A DNA stretch of 64,000 nucleotides from Meloidogyne chitwoodi (lineage: Eukaryota; Nematoda; Chromadorea; Rhabditida; Meloidogynidae), in the NCBI GenBank assembly GCA_015183035.1, contig JACZZP010000014.1, positions 1,364,001 through 1,428,000 of the forward strand, in the 5' to 3' direction. Positions 24,660 through 35,536 of the stretch are shown here, piece by piece (positions within the stretch are counted from its first letter, which is position 1; each line of letters starts with the position of its first letter). The notes beneath the pieces are model-generated. The model was given only the letters and a program-made list of their open reading frames with translations. It was not told the DNA's origin and made no database searches. Made by a program: the position numbers and the translations under genes.

Positions 24660-25247
24660 ATGCAACAAAAAAAGAATGAAAATGATGAGATCGAAAAGAG
24701 TCCATCATTTGCAGAATCGGTTTTATTTTTTATTTATATAATATATTGTAGAAGAAACAATTAAGATAACGAAAGCTCTGTCTAGGAGAAGTTGTTGGAC
24801 CGATAAAGATGAATTGTTGGATATAGTTTATTGGGGAAGGCAGATTCTATCGCTATTGATTGGTTTGGTATGGGGGTTAATTCCCTTAAAAGGATTTGTG
24901 GCACTTGTTCTTTACCTTGGAATTTCAACGATTATTGGTAAGTAGTTTTTTATCGGACGTTTGTGGTGTAAACTTTGAAAATTTGGTGATCCAACTTGGA
25001 ATATCGGGGGTCTGCATTGAAAAATCGGAACCTGATCTCTAATAATTCAAATTTCAGGCCATCTTTATTTGACATGGTATCAAGAGGTTTATAATATAAT
25101 TAAATTATTTTTAAGACATTTAATTTTTAGAAAGACGAAGAAGACTTTGGGGGTTTTTGGGAAGTTGCGAAGGAGGGATTTGGCGCTGCTTTTGCCACTT
25201 TTATGGTCTCTTGGATAACTGCATATTCAGCCAGTCAATATGAATAG
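24660..25247 (+). CDS. RAB5IF: RAB5IF/OPTI (C20orf24) homologue, GEL-complex membrane protein
   Basis: Small two/three-helix ER membrane protein; the human protein (RAB5IF/OPTI) works with TMCO1 in the multipass translocon (GEL complex). The diagnostic stretch is intact: SCWTDKDELLDIVYWGRQIL, SLLIGLVWGLIPLKGFVAL, HLYLTWYQE, KDEEDFGGFWEVAKEGFGAA, FATFMVSWITAYSASQYE, matching the human W-x-D-K-D-E-F-L-D-V-I-Y-W-F-R-Q and E-E-Y-G-G-T-W-E-L-T-K-E-G-F signatures. Stop at 25245-25247. The first exon is less certain: ATG 24660-24662 opens MQQKKNENDEIEK, but the obvious donor after 24719 gives the wrong phase, and an internal GTCCAT donor would be needed. The gene follows apc-2 by 150 bp on the same strand and converges on the thiamine pyrophosphokinase gene. 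Confidence 0.88.
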
Positions 25248-25508
25248 ATTTTTATACAATTCCGTATTTGCCCTTCTTGTTCTCAAATTTTGTTAGTTTC
25301 GTTCACCGATATCTCGATAAAACCTAAAGTTTTGATTCCAGAAAGGAAAAAATGAATTTCAAAAACAATTTTATCAAATAGATATTAAATAAATTACAAT
25401 AATAATCTAACAATGAACAATTAAATGAGTATCATTTTTCATTTAATTATATAAATGGCAACCCTAATTATATTCTAAACTCTAGACCAAATCAAAAATA
25501 TTCAACTA

Positions 25509-27183
25509 TTAGACTAATCCAAAAGAACGCTTCAACTCGAATGTGAACACAATAGGTTCTGAAGATATAATTCGAAGTTGAGGTTTAACAATTTTGTTTG
25601 AGCTGCTCACACAATGACCATAATCCAATTTTGTCTCCTCTAAATAATGTATATTGATTTTAACGTATTCAGATATCAGACAGTGGAAAACCGATAGTAG
25701 ACAATTGGACCACTGTTCTATCTTAAATTATAGAATTAGGACACCGATTGTCCACTGTCTTATTCGAAAAATATTTTTAATACAGAACTAAGTTCCCATT
25801 TAAATCCTTCAGTTGTGACTAGAGTACGTCTTTGCACAAAAGGAATGAGTCCACATGTACCGGTAATAGGCTCTTCCAAAAGTTCAATGTTTGTCTCGCT
25901 CTTTAAATTTTAATAAATATCTAATTATTTAAAATATTTTGAAACATGGCAATCTTGAACAATTGGGGCTCCACCACAAATGATCGCAGTGGCATAGTAA
26001 AAACGTGTTTTTAGGGGTTATCGAGGGCGCTGATTACGAATCCGATCTTATCACTAAACCTTAACATTTTATCACTAATTTTAAAAATCACAGATTTTGT
26101 CATGGATACTTTACAAATTACTCAGCTTATTAATACAAAAGAATCTGCTATTCAATATTTACAACAACGTAAACGGTCTGTACCACCACTATGCCCATCA
26201 TGTAATCAGCAAATGAGCGAAAATTTTGATAAAATCTGTTATTTTAAAAATTAGTGATAAGAAAAACTGATATTGGATTCGTAATCAGCGCCCTCGATAA
26301 CCCCTAAAAACACGTTTTTACTATGCTATTGCGATTATCTGGGGTGGAGCCCCAATTGTTCAAGATTGCCTGAAACATTAACTCCTGAAAAACCATGGGA
26401 TTTGATAATTCTTTTACATTATAACCCCAAAATTAAAATTTAAACCTGTTGAAGGATCATAACTACATTTTTATCGTCTAGAAGATAAATAGGAATTGAA
26501 GGAACATTTTGTATCTAAATTAATATTTAAAATTAAACATGATTGAAACCTGCAACATCATTGCATTAAGATTTCCCATAACATGGTCAAAACGCCCTGT
26601 AAGGCCTCCAAGAACAAGAATAGCGCCCAACGGTTTATCGCAAAAGAAACCACTTCTTGCCTTTTTTTTTAATTTTTTCTTAAAAAGTTAAAAATTAAAA
26701 TACCTTTTCCATCAATGCTCCAATAGTTTTAGTTAAATCCGTACTACTCTGGTCATCAATTTTCAATACCTCACAATCCTTTTGTGATTCAAAATATTTC
26801 TTACTTTCATCAGTGATTGAATCAAAGTCACCTACAACCATGTTCGGATTTTTTGTTTTAGCAGATCTGTCAATTAAAAAAATTAATAAAACAAAATGTG
26901 TTTGATCCAACTTTCTAAGCTCCCAGACCTTTTTAAAACCCGAAATTATTTAATACTAACTAACTTGCAAGATTCCATAAGATTATTAGCAGCGCCATCA
27001 GTGCACATTCGAAGCTTGGCATTATTCCAAATAGTAAACCATTCATTTGGAAATACAACTTTTGGACTATCCACAGCAATAACAGCCAATTGATCTTTTT
27101 AAAAAATTATGAAATTAAAAAAGAAAATAATTACCAGAATTTTGTCGAATAAAATCGAAAGGCTTGAACAAACGAGAAATCAT
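25509..27183 (-). CDS. tpk-1: thiamine pyrophosphokinase
   Basis: Cytosolic enzyme making thiamine diphosphate from thiamine and ATP. From ATG 27181-27183 (MISRLFKPFDFIRQNS), exons read LAVIAVDSPKVVFPNEWF, AKLRMCTDGAANNL (family CADGGANRL), PNMVVGDFDSITDES (family GDFDSI), IDDQSSTDLTKTIGAL (family DQDHTDFTK), GAILVLGGLTGRFDHVMGNL (family GGLAGRFDQ), PIYLLDDKNVVMIL, and the thiamine-binding C-terminal domain: ITGTCGLIPFVQRRTLVTTE, GFKWEL, YGHCVSSSNKIV, EPIVFTFEL, ending at 25509-25511. All catalytic signature motifs are present. One intron contains a 423-bp Merlin-type element (25948-26370) and another an 81-bp imperfect hairpin (25679-25759), so intron sizes are unusually large for this region. 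A nematode relying on dietary thiamine needs this step. Confidence 0.92.
25679..25759. repeat. 81-bp imperfect hairpin in a tpk-1 intron
   Basis: GACAGTGGAAAACCGATAG at the left and the reverse complement of ATCGGTG/CCGATTGTCCACTGTC at the right form a long inverted repeat with only a short A/T-rich centre. It begins and ends with GACAGTGG / CCACTGTC. No convincing TSD was found. It may be a very small MITE or relic, because its size is close to a complete foldback. Confidence 0.55.
25948..26370. mobile_element. 423-bp Merlin-type non-autonomous element with 8-bp TSD
   Basis: Both ends begin GGCAATCTTGAACAATTGGG in inverted orientation, and the inverted match extends about 100 bp (GTTTTTAGGGGTTATCGAGG and its complement, with small differences). 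TGAAACAT flanks both ends (25940-25947 and 26371-26378), an exact 8-bp duplication. The interior contains a short ORF resembling the zinc-ribbon N-terminus of ISXO2/Merlin transposases, and 8-bp duplications are typical of Merlin. The catalytic part is missing, so this is a deletion derivative inserted in a tpk-1 intron. Confidence 0.8.
26102..26254 (+). pseudogene. N-terminal remnant of an ISXO2/Merlin-type transposase
   Basis: Fifty-codon ORF: MDTLQITQLINTKESAIQYL, then QQRKRSVPPLCPSCNQQMSE and a short tail before TAG. The pattern (helix with Leu-Ile-x-x-x-E-S-A-I-Q-Y-L, then P-P-x-C-P-x-C) is that of the zinc-ribbon start of nematode ISXO2-like/Merlin transposases; the DDE catalytic region that should follow is absent. 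It lies centrally between the inverted arms of the 25948-26370 element. Family call is from pattern memory, not a search. Confidence 0.6.
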
Positions 27184-27918
27184 TTTTAAATAATTATATT
27201 AAATATTTTTAACTAAAATGGCAAAAATATTAAATTAATAAAATAAAAGAAAAAATCATTTATAAAATTAAGAAAAAAACAAAATAATCTAAATTCAAAA
27301 CAATTATTTTTCCGCCTTTTAATTTAAATTTGGCAAATCGTTTATTAAAATGACATTTTATACTCTTTTTAATTTCTCTCATACCGTATTCATTAATAAG
27401 TTACTTGAATTTAATTATTTAATTTAAAATATATCAATAAAATAATTTACTTTTCTCTTTAATCATTTATCGAGAAAATAATATATTTTTTTAAATATAT
27501 TTTTTAAGTTTTACATAAATATTTATTTGTATTTTTAATTTCTTTAAATGTTAAATTGGATGAAATAAATAAAAAAAAAGAAAAAAATATTTTTAGAGGA
27601 ATTTCCAGAGATTAAATCAACAAAATAATTTATTTTATTTTTTTCCTTCATCTTGCGCATTGATAAATCACTAAAAAGGGTAGTCAATGATTGTTGTGTT
27701 TTATATAAATATTATTTAGTCTTTTCTTTTTCTTTTGCTTTAATTTATTTATTTATTTGTATGTTAAATAAACGATTAACCCCAAAAACATTTTCTTAAT
27801 TTTATTATAAAAGTACTTTTTAAATTATTTTGAGAAATATTTAAAATTATTTAAATTTTATTAATTTCAAATCTATTAATTTTATATTAATTAATTAATT
27901 TTTAAATATTTTTAAAAA
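27184..27918. promoter_or_regulatory. intergenic region between divergent tpk-1 and a putative upstream exon
   Basis: 735 bp of AT-rich DNA between the tpk-1 start codon (minus) and ATG 27919 (plus). It is a shared upstream region by position; no individual promoter element can be identified. Confidence 0.4.
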
Positions 27919-30900
27919 ATGGATATTTTTATTAAAAAAGAAGAAATTGAAAATTTAAAAGAAAAATCATTAATTAAAGAAGAAGAAGAAGAAATAATTA
28001 AAATTATTAAAAATGAAGAAGAAAATAATTTTAATTTAAATAATGATATAATAAAACCTTTATTATTAGAAGAAGAACCTCCACCACCAAAACCTTTAAG
28101 GCAAAGAACTTTAATTGAAAAAAGGAGAAATAGAAGTGATCGTTTAACTGTAAGTTTAATTTTTAAATTATTTTATTTAAGAAAATATATTTATTTATTT
28201 AAAAAAGGTAAATTAAATTAATAATTTAATAAATATTAAAAAGGTAACAAATTATTTAATTTTTAATTGTTTTTTATAACTCAGAATTTATTATTATTTT
28301 AATTTAAATTAAAAATTAAGTTGAAAAATTTAAAGTCTTTTTTAAATAAAAAAATATTTATTTATATTTAAATTAAATTAAAACAAATTTAATATTATTT
28401 AATCAGTACTTTTTTATTTAAATTTATATAAGAGAGAAAAGGAAAAGACTTGGAGAGGTGTCCTATTTTTTGAAATTTTTTAAAGAAAATTCTGTTTAGG
28501 ATTTACTTAATAAATATATTATTTTTTATTTAATTATTTAAATTTTACTAATTATTTTATAAAATTTATATTTTATTTGTCCTTCACTTTAAAATTTAAC
28601 TGACCTATAAATCGATTAACTAACCTTTTTTTTAACTTTTTATTTTTTTCCGATGCAAAAGAGAGAGGATATAATAAAATAAATATATTTTATATTCTTC
28701 TTTTTTATCCAAATCATTTAATCTTTTTTTTTTTTTAATTTTATATATTTTATTTAAAAAAAAGGTGAAAATAATTGTGTTGATTTATCTTTTTTTCTTG
28801 TCATTTTATTTATTTTTATTTTTTCACATTTCCAATCGTTGGTTGGTCTTCGGTCAATTTTTAAATAAAAAATATTTTTACTAGAGAAGAGTAGTAAAAT
28901 AATATTTTTTCAAATAGTCAATATTTCCGATTCTGCAATTAATTTTAAAAAATAAAATAAAAATATTTTTAACAATAAAGGGATATTTAATTAATCTCAT
29001 CGCAAGAAAAAACCTAAAAAATAGCATTAAAAATTTTATAAATCAATTTAAACAATTTTATTAATAAAATAAATGTTTTTGATTTCTACAACCTTTAAAA
29101 ATTTTAAAATTTTTATTTAAAAAAAAAAATAATATTTTTAAATTATATTTTATTTTAAAAGGAGTAAAATCAACTTTTTTTTTTATTTGAGAATATTTTA
29201 AATTATTTTTATAATTTTTTTAATAATTTAATAATTTATATCTTTTTTAATTTCCCTTTAATTATTAATTTAATTAATTTATTTTATTTTTTTAATATTT
29301 ATTTAAATATTATTATTATAATTTATAGATTCTAATCAAATAATAATAACTATTTTTATTTTATATTTTTTAATTAATTTAAAAAAAAATGAAAAATAAT
29401 TCGATAAAATCAGAAAATACTTTATTTTCCCGAAAACAACATTATCCCCCTTTTATTGTAGTTTCTGGTTCTTTTCGTTGGTTTGGAACTTCAACTTTAT
29501 CTAATAAAGAGGTTAATTTAATTTATTTATTTAAATTTAAAAAATTAATTTTTTCCAAATTATTTTAAAAATTCTCTCTTTAAGATATTTCCCCTCTTCA
29601 CAGAGTCACTGCCTTCTCTTCTGAGATAATTAAAATTATCAAAATTTGTTTTAAATTTATTTTATTTTCTCCTTTAGAATTCTTTTTTACCTTTCCCTTT
29701 TTTTTAAAAATTCCCCGGGGAATTACAGATTTTTTTTATTAAATCCTCAACCTTTTTTTATTTAAAAATTTTTTTTTATTTTTAAAATAACTTTTTTTTA
29801 TTTTTTTTTTGCGCAATTATAATTTATAAAAATAATAATTTTATTTTTAAAAATATTCTCAATCATTTTCTTTATTTATTTATATAATAATTATTTTATT
29901 TATTGAAAATAAAATTACGCAATAATCATCCACTTATTGAATTGTCTTTTTTTAATTAAAATATAATTATTTATTGAATGACAGAAAAAAAGAAAATCTT
30001 TTTTTTATTTAATAAATTATTATTTTATTTTCTCCAAAAAAATAAAAATAAAAATTATTTTTTGGCGTCAATCATCAAAAATCTGCTTATTTTCTTCTTC
30101 TCTCATCTGCCCACAAATGACGGAAAAGAAATGCGCAAAATTCAAAAAGAAAAAAGTCCTCGATTTTATTTAAAATATTTTCTTATTAAATCCTTTTTAT
30201 TTTGTAAATTTATTTTATAAAAAAATAAGACTCCAAAAATCAAAAAACTTTTATTAAATTTTAATTTAAATATTTGAGAGAAATTTATTATTTTTATATT
30301 TTATTTGAATATATTTCTTTTTTTTTTAATTAAATAAATCAAAAAAATTATTTAGGGGTATTTATTTAAAATTAAAAAAAAAAGATATTTATAAAATCAA
30401 ATTAAGTGGAAAATAATTTATAATAATTATTTTTGTTTTATTTTCTCAGGGACGTGCATATCCTGAAAATTAACGATTTTATTAAAACATTTATTTATTC
30501 TAATTTAATTTTACCTTTAAAATTATTTTTAATTTATATTTAATTTTTAAAGAGACTAAAAACAAAGGGGAAACAATGGGTGGGTGATTCACAGATGTTT
30601 TTATTTATTTTTATAAAGTTAAATGAGTAAGGTATTTATTTTTTATTTTTCATATTTTAATAGAATATATTTATTTATTTATTTATTAAAAAAGAAATAT
30701 AAGTTTTGTAATTTTATATTTTATTTTTTTTAAATCTCTCCATTAGAATTGATATTTTTTAAAAAAAATTTAAATTAAATAAAAAATTAAATTTTTTATT
30801 TAATTTTTATTTTCCTTCTTCTCATAATCATCATTTCCTTATTTTTCTTCTTCTTTATTATTTATTTATTTATTTATTTCAGTGCCATTCTTCAGCCCCT

Positions 30901-33900
30901 TAAAGTCAAGGACTTTTTCTTTCTTCTCTCTCTTAATATATCTGCGCATCTCTTTTCTTTCTCTTCTCTTCTTTTAAAAGCCACTTTTCTTTCCAAGTTT
31001 TTTTTCTTCAATTTTTTTAATACAAAATGGAGCGAAAAATTTCATGTTTATGAAGAAGAATATTTTACAAGTACCACCCAAATTTTTTTTTTTTTAATTT
31101 TTAAAGAAGGAAAAATCTAAAAATAATTAAATATTATATTTTAATTTAAATTATATTTGTATATTTTGATATAATCTTTATTTATTTATTTATTTATTTA
31201 CTCTTTTTTTCTTTTCGGAACCTATTTAAAAATCAAAATTGGTTTTTTCTTTTAATATTATACCCCCAAAATTGCGCAATAAATAAATAAAAAGATAAAA
31301 AATAAAAGAAGTTGATTTTTTATTATATTATTTTTTTAATATTATTTCTTACTTTATTTTATTTAAAAAAATTCTAAAGTTTTTTTAACAATTAAATAAA
31401 TTTAAAATATTTTTAAAAAATATTTTAATATTTAATTTAAAATTATTTTTAATTTAAAATAAAATTATAAAAATGTTTTAGTCATTCTTCTTTTTAAAAA
31501 TATTACAATAATAGAGAAAGGTGAAAAAAAAAAAAGAAAAGTTGTTTTTAGTTTTATTTTATTATTTTCTATTTTCATCACAATTTTCTCTTTTTTTTAA
31601 TCAATACAAAACCAAGCCTTTTATTAAATTTTAAAAATATTTTTAATTTTTTTTTAAATTAATATTAAAAAAAAATTAATATTTATTAATAGTTTTCTTC
31701 TAATATTTTTTTTTCTTTTATTTATTTAATAATTAATTATTAAAAAATTAAAAAAATATTATTTAAATAATAAAATTGATTTTTATTTGATTTTTATTAA
31801 TAAATTAAATTTTGGTTAATTTTTACTAATTTTTTCTAAAATATCAAAATTAAAAAAACCTTTTTTTGATTTAACAATTTAAAAATTATTTGTTTATTTA
31901 ATCCCATTTTATTATATATAAATTCCCATATATTTATTTATTTAATATTTAAACTGATTGTGAGTAAGCAATAAAAAAACTAAAAAAACTAGCTTATGAA
32001 AAGTGAAAAAACAAAAATAAAATATTATGGGAAAAATAAATATATTTATTTAATAATAAAATTTAAAAAAAAATTAATTAATTAAATTTTTAAATAATTT
32101 TAATATTTTATATTTACTCACATCAGATTAAATATAAAAAATATCTTCTCTCTTCTCTTTAAAATAAATTCTTTATTCCCGTTCAAAAAATACCCCCCTT
32201 TTTTTCTTTTATAAAAGAAAAATGCCAAAACATATTTTAATCTTAATTTTTAATCAAATATATATATTCAATGTCATCTTCTTTTTAAATAAAAAAATAA
32301 AAAGAATATTATATTATTATTGTTGTCAATAATATCATTTTACAATTATAATTATATTTCTTTATCTTTATAACCAATCTTTTTAAAACATTTACATTTT
32401 CTTATAAATATATTTATATTTTCTTATATTATTTCTTTTTATATTTTCGCGCGAATCAGCCGATTATTGGCAGAAAATATTATTATTAAAAATAAAAATA
32501 TATTTATTTATTTTTATTTTCTTTTTCATGAACTAACACACCCCTAACATACCCAAAAATAAAATCTTCTTTAATTTAAATTAAATCTTCTTTGATATTT
32601 ATTTGAAAATTCTTTATATTTCCTGTTGTTTTATAATAAATTGTTTTTAATATTTTTAATTTTATTACTTTTTTTTCTTTAAAATAAATTAAATAATTTC
32701 ATTTAAACAAATAAAAATATATTCTTTCATTATTTTATTAAAAACTTGTATTAAAAGAGATTAATCAACATTTATTTAATCTTTTTCTTAAATATTTTAT
32801 TTTATTGTTTAACTTTATTTTTGAATTTAAATTTAAGATTTTGTTAATAATTGGCATTATGTTTATTTTTTAATTTAATTTTAATTTCAAAATTTCAACT
32901 TTTTAAAATAACAAATTTTAAGCTTGTTCTAAATAAAAATATGTTTGTTTTAGCTTTTTTATTTTTTGATTTGTGAATGAATTTTAAACATTTCTTTTAT
33001 TAAAAAAAACTTTTTTTATTTATTCTAAACCTGTTTTACTTTAACTTTTTTCAAAATTTAATTTTTTTAAGCGTGCCATTATGATCTCTAATTCAACAAA
33101 TCAGCAAGAAAATGTAAAAGACTTTACTAATACTACTATATCACTAACACCTTCACCATTAGCCTCCAATAATAATGAAATGAATAATTTAAATATTTTA
33201 CAACAGAAGAAAAATATAATTATTACAAAAAGGCCTTCAAAAAGAGAAATTAAAGATGCTTATTGTTGTTGTGGTTCTATTCATTTGCAATATTTTGTTA
33301 TTGGAATTACAATTGTTGAATTAGTCTTCTACGGGTATCAGGTTAATTTTTAATTTGACGTAATTTACGTTTCCCCGGGTAATTATCCCAATCCAAATAA
33401 ATGTTGAATCACCTTACAATTAGGGAGAAGGACTTTGAATGTGTTAATGGGATTATTCGTATAACACATATATATTAGTGAACCTCTGACCCTTTTTAGT
33501 GAATTTACAATCTGATAATTTAATTGATGGGAAATAAAAATGTATAGGAATGTGAGAATATATCTTTAATATAATCTTTCAGTTAGTCACTTATCTCTTC
33601 GAATTGTTCTTCACTCCGGTGACTTCCAACAATAATATTGAATCAATGCCTTCTCTTACTTTCGTTTCTGAAGAATCACCTTCAGTTGAATTGCTTAGTT
33701 TATTTTTTGTTCTTTTTTCTCTTTTGGCAACAGTTTTGTTGCCTATTGCTTGGTATACACGTTCATGTCATTTAAGTATTCCACATTTAATTATGCAGGT
33801 TCGTTAATTAGGATTAATTAAAGTTTACTTAATTTTATATTTTCTGATTTGAGAAAGAATTTTCAAATTTAGTTAGGAAAAGCTTAAATTCTCCAAAAAA

Positions 33901-34867
33901 CTCGAAAATAATATAATTTTAAAAAGCGACGTTGCTCTCTGAAATTTTACTGTCTCAAGAAACCATTTAAATATTTTTTATTTTATTTTTTAAAGTTTGG
34001 TTTATTGTCTGCTACTTTAATTATTATGTGCTATATTATGGCATGGATATTTGGAGGCATTGATTTACAAATTAGTGCAATTTTCTTTGAAAATTCTCCT
34101 CTCGGTGAAGAAGGTTTATTTTTTATATAAATTCTGAAAAAAAATATTAAAAAAATAAAAGGGTTAAAAACTGCCAGTCAAAGGACTCCAATTGAAGCAC
34201 ATTTTACAATTACTCATATGCAAATGGCTTTGGCTTTTCTTTTATTTTCCTTAGCTATTTTATTTATTATTCAGGTAAAAAATAATTCAAAATATTTTTT
34301 AAAATATTTTTCTTTTCAAGTTATGGCTTTTCCACCTTATGTTGCGTGTATTTCGCTATATTCGTGATAAAAGTTGTGAAAAATTGGCAAAATCTAATAG
34401 TAATAATAATTTTTTTATGAAAACAGAAAATGGTGGAACTATTGAAAGTTTGTTTTTCTAAAGAATTTATAAATTAATTAATTTATTAGGTAATAATAAT
34501 AACAAAAATAATAATATGAATAATTTGTCTTTTCCAAAAATTATTCAACAAGGAGGAGGATTATCTCCACCTTCACTTAAAACATGTGCAAATATTTCTT
34601 CTCCACAATTGCCAAATACAAGTACAACTTCGACAACAGCAACATTTAGTGTAAATTCTTCTCCACCGCCTCTAGTATTGCCTGAAACTATTAGAATTCA
34701 TCAACCGACTATTCAGGTTTTTTTAATTTAATTATTTTAAATTTTTATTATTTTTTTAGATGCCTGGAAATAATTTGCAACCCTATAATTCTTTTAGTAG
34801 TCCAGCAGTTTATTATGAAGTTCAGCAACATCCTCAACCTCAAATGAGGAAAGAATTGCATGTTTAA
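27919..34867 (+). CDS. four-helix membrane protein (LAPTM/DUF7027-like) with low-complexity tail and candidate alternative first exons
   Basis: The certain part starts at 33072: RAIMISNSTNQQENV, then KDAYCCCGSIHLQYFVIGI (Cys cluster leading into helix 1), LVTYLFELFFTPV, a loop, ELLSLFFVLFSLLATVLLPI, FGLLSATLIIMCYIMAWIF, MQMALAFLLFSLAILFIIQ, then LWLFHLMLRVFRYIRD. The tail is Asn/Pro/Ser-rich and ends RKELHV with stop 34865-34867. The CCC-x-x-H-x-x start with four helices resembles nematode LAPTM4-like/DUF7027 lysosomal or endosomal membrane proteins; function unknown. Two upstream exons, 27919-28149 (acidic, ends RNRSDRLT with GTAAGT) and 29389-29511 (ends TSTLSNKE), both stop in phase 0. Either could splice to 33072, making alternative N-termini; they could also belong to another gene. 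The exon join near 34113-34200 is uncertain. Confidence 0.65.
28150..33071. other. long AT-rich introns/spacer of the membrane-protein gene
   Basis: Apart from the candidate exon 29389-29511, I see only homopolymers, ATTT repeats and a CT-rich patch near 30930-31010. The ORF at 29978-30220 is low-complexity and not credible. Confidence 0.5.
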
Positions 34868-35536
34868 AATAGGTTAGTGGCTATTTAAAAAAGAAGAAAA
34901 ATAAAAAACATGGACATCTATAATTATATATATTATATTCTCTTTAAAAAGTGCCTTTTTATTTTAATTATTGCTCATTGACTTATATTTTCTGTTTTTT
35001 TTTTGAGATATTTATTATATATATATTATACATATAATTTTTATATATAAATTAAAAATTTTTTTAATCCCAAATTGGAAATGAGATTCCATAAAAAAAG
35101 AATTTTGGTTTGTCAACATTTTAATTATTTTTTTTTTGAAAATATTTTTTTTTTAATATTCCAATTCAAAATTTATTTTTTGATTTACTTAAAATATATT
35201 GTTGACCAACCACCACTCTCTTCTTCCTTTTTATAAAATAAATTAATTCCTTTGTTATTGCCATGACATTTTGTGCCTTTAAAAATATATATACTATTTA
35301 TTATTTAAATATAATTGTTATAAATAAATAAATTTTATTAACATTTTATAATTAATTAATATTAATTTAGAGAGATCAAATAAAAATAATAAAGAGGATA
35401 TAAAATATTATTTAATGGGTTTATAAAATAATTACAAATATATTTTTAAAAATGACTTAGAGAATGTTAATTGAAAGAAAAAGACTAAAAAAAAAACAAT
35501 TAAATTATTTAATATCTATAAATATTTAATTAATAT
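34868..35536. other. 3' convergent intergenic region
   Basis: AT-rich spacer between the stop codons of the membrane-protein gene (+) and the LIM-homeobox gene (-). It contains (AT)n-like runs near 34920-35050 and possible AATAAA signals, but no gene. Confidence 0.5.
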
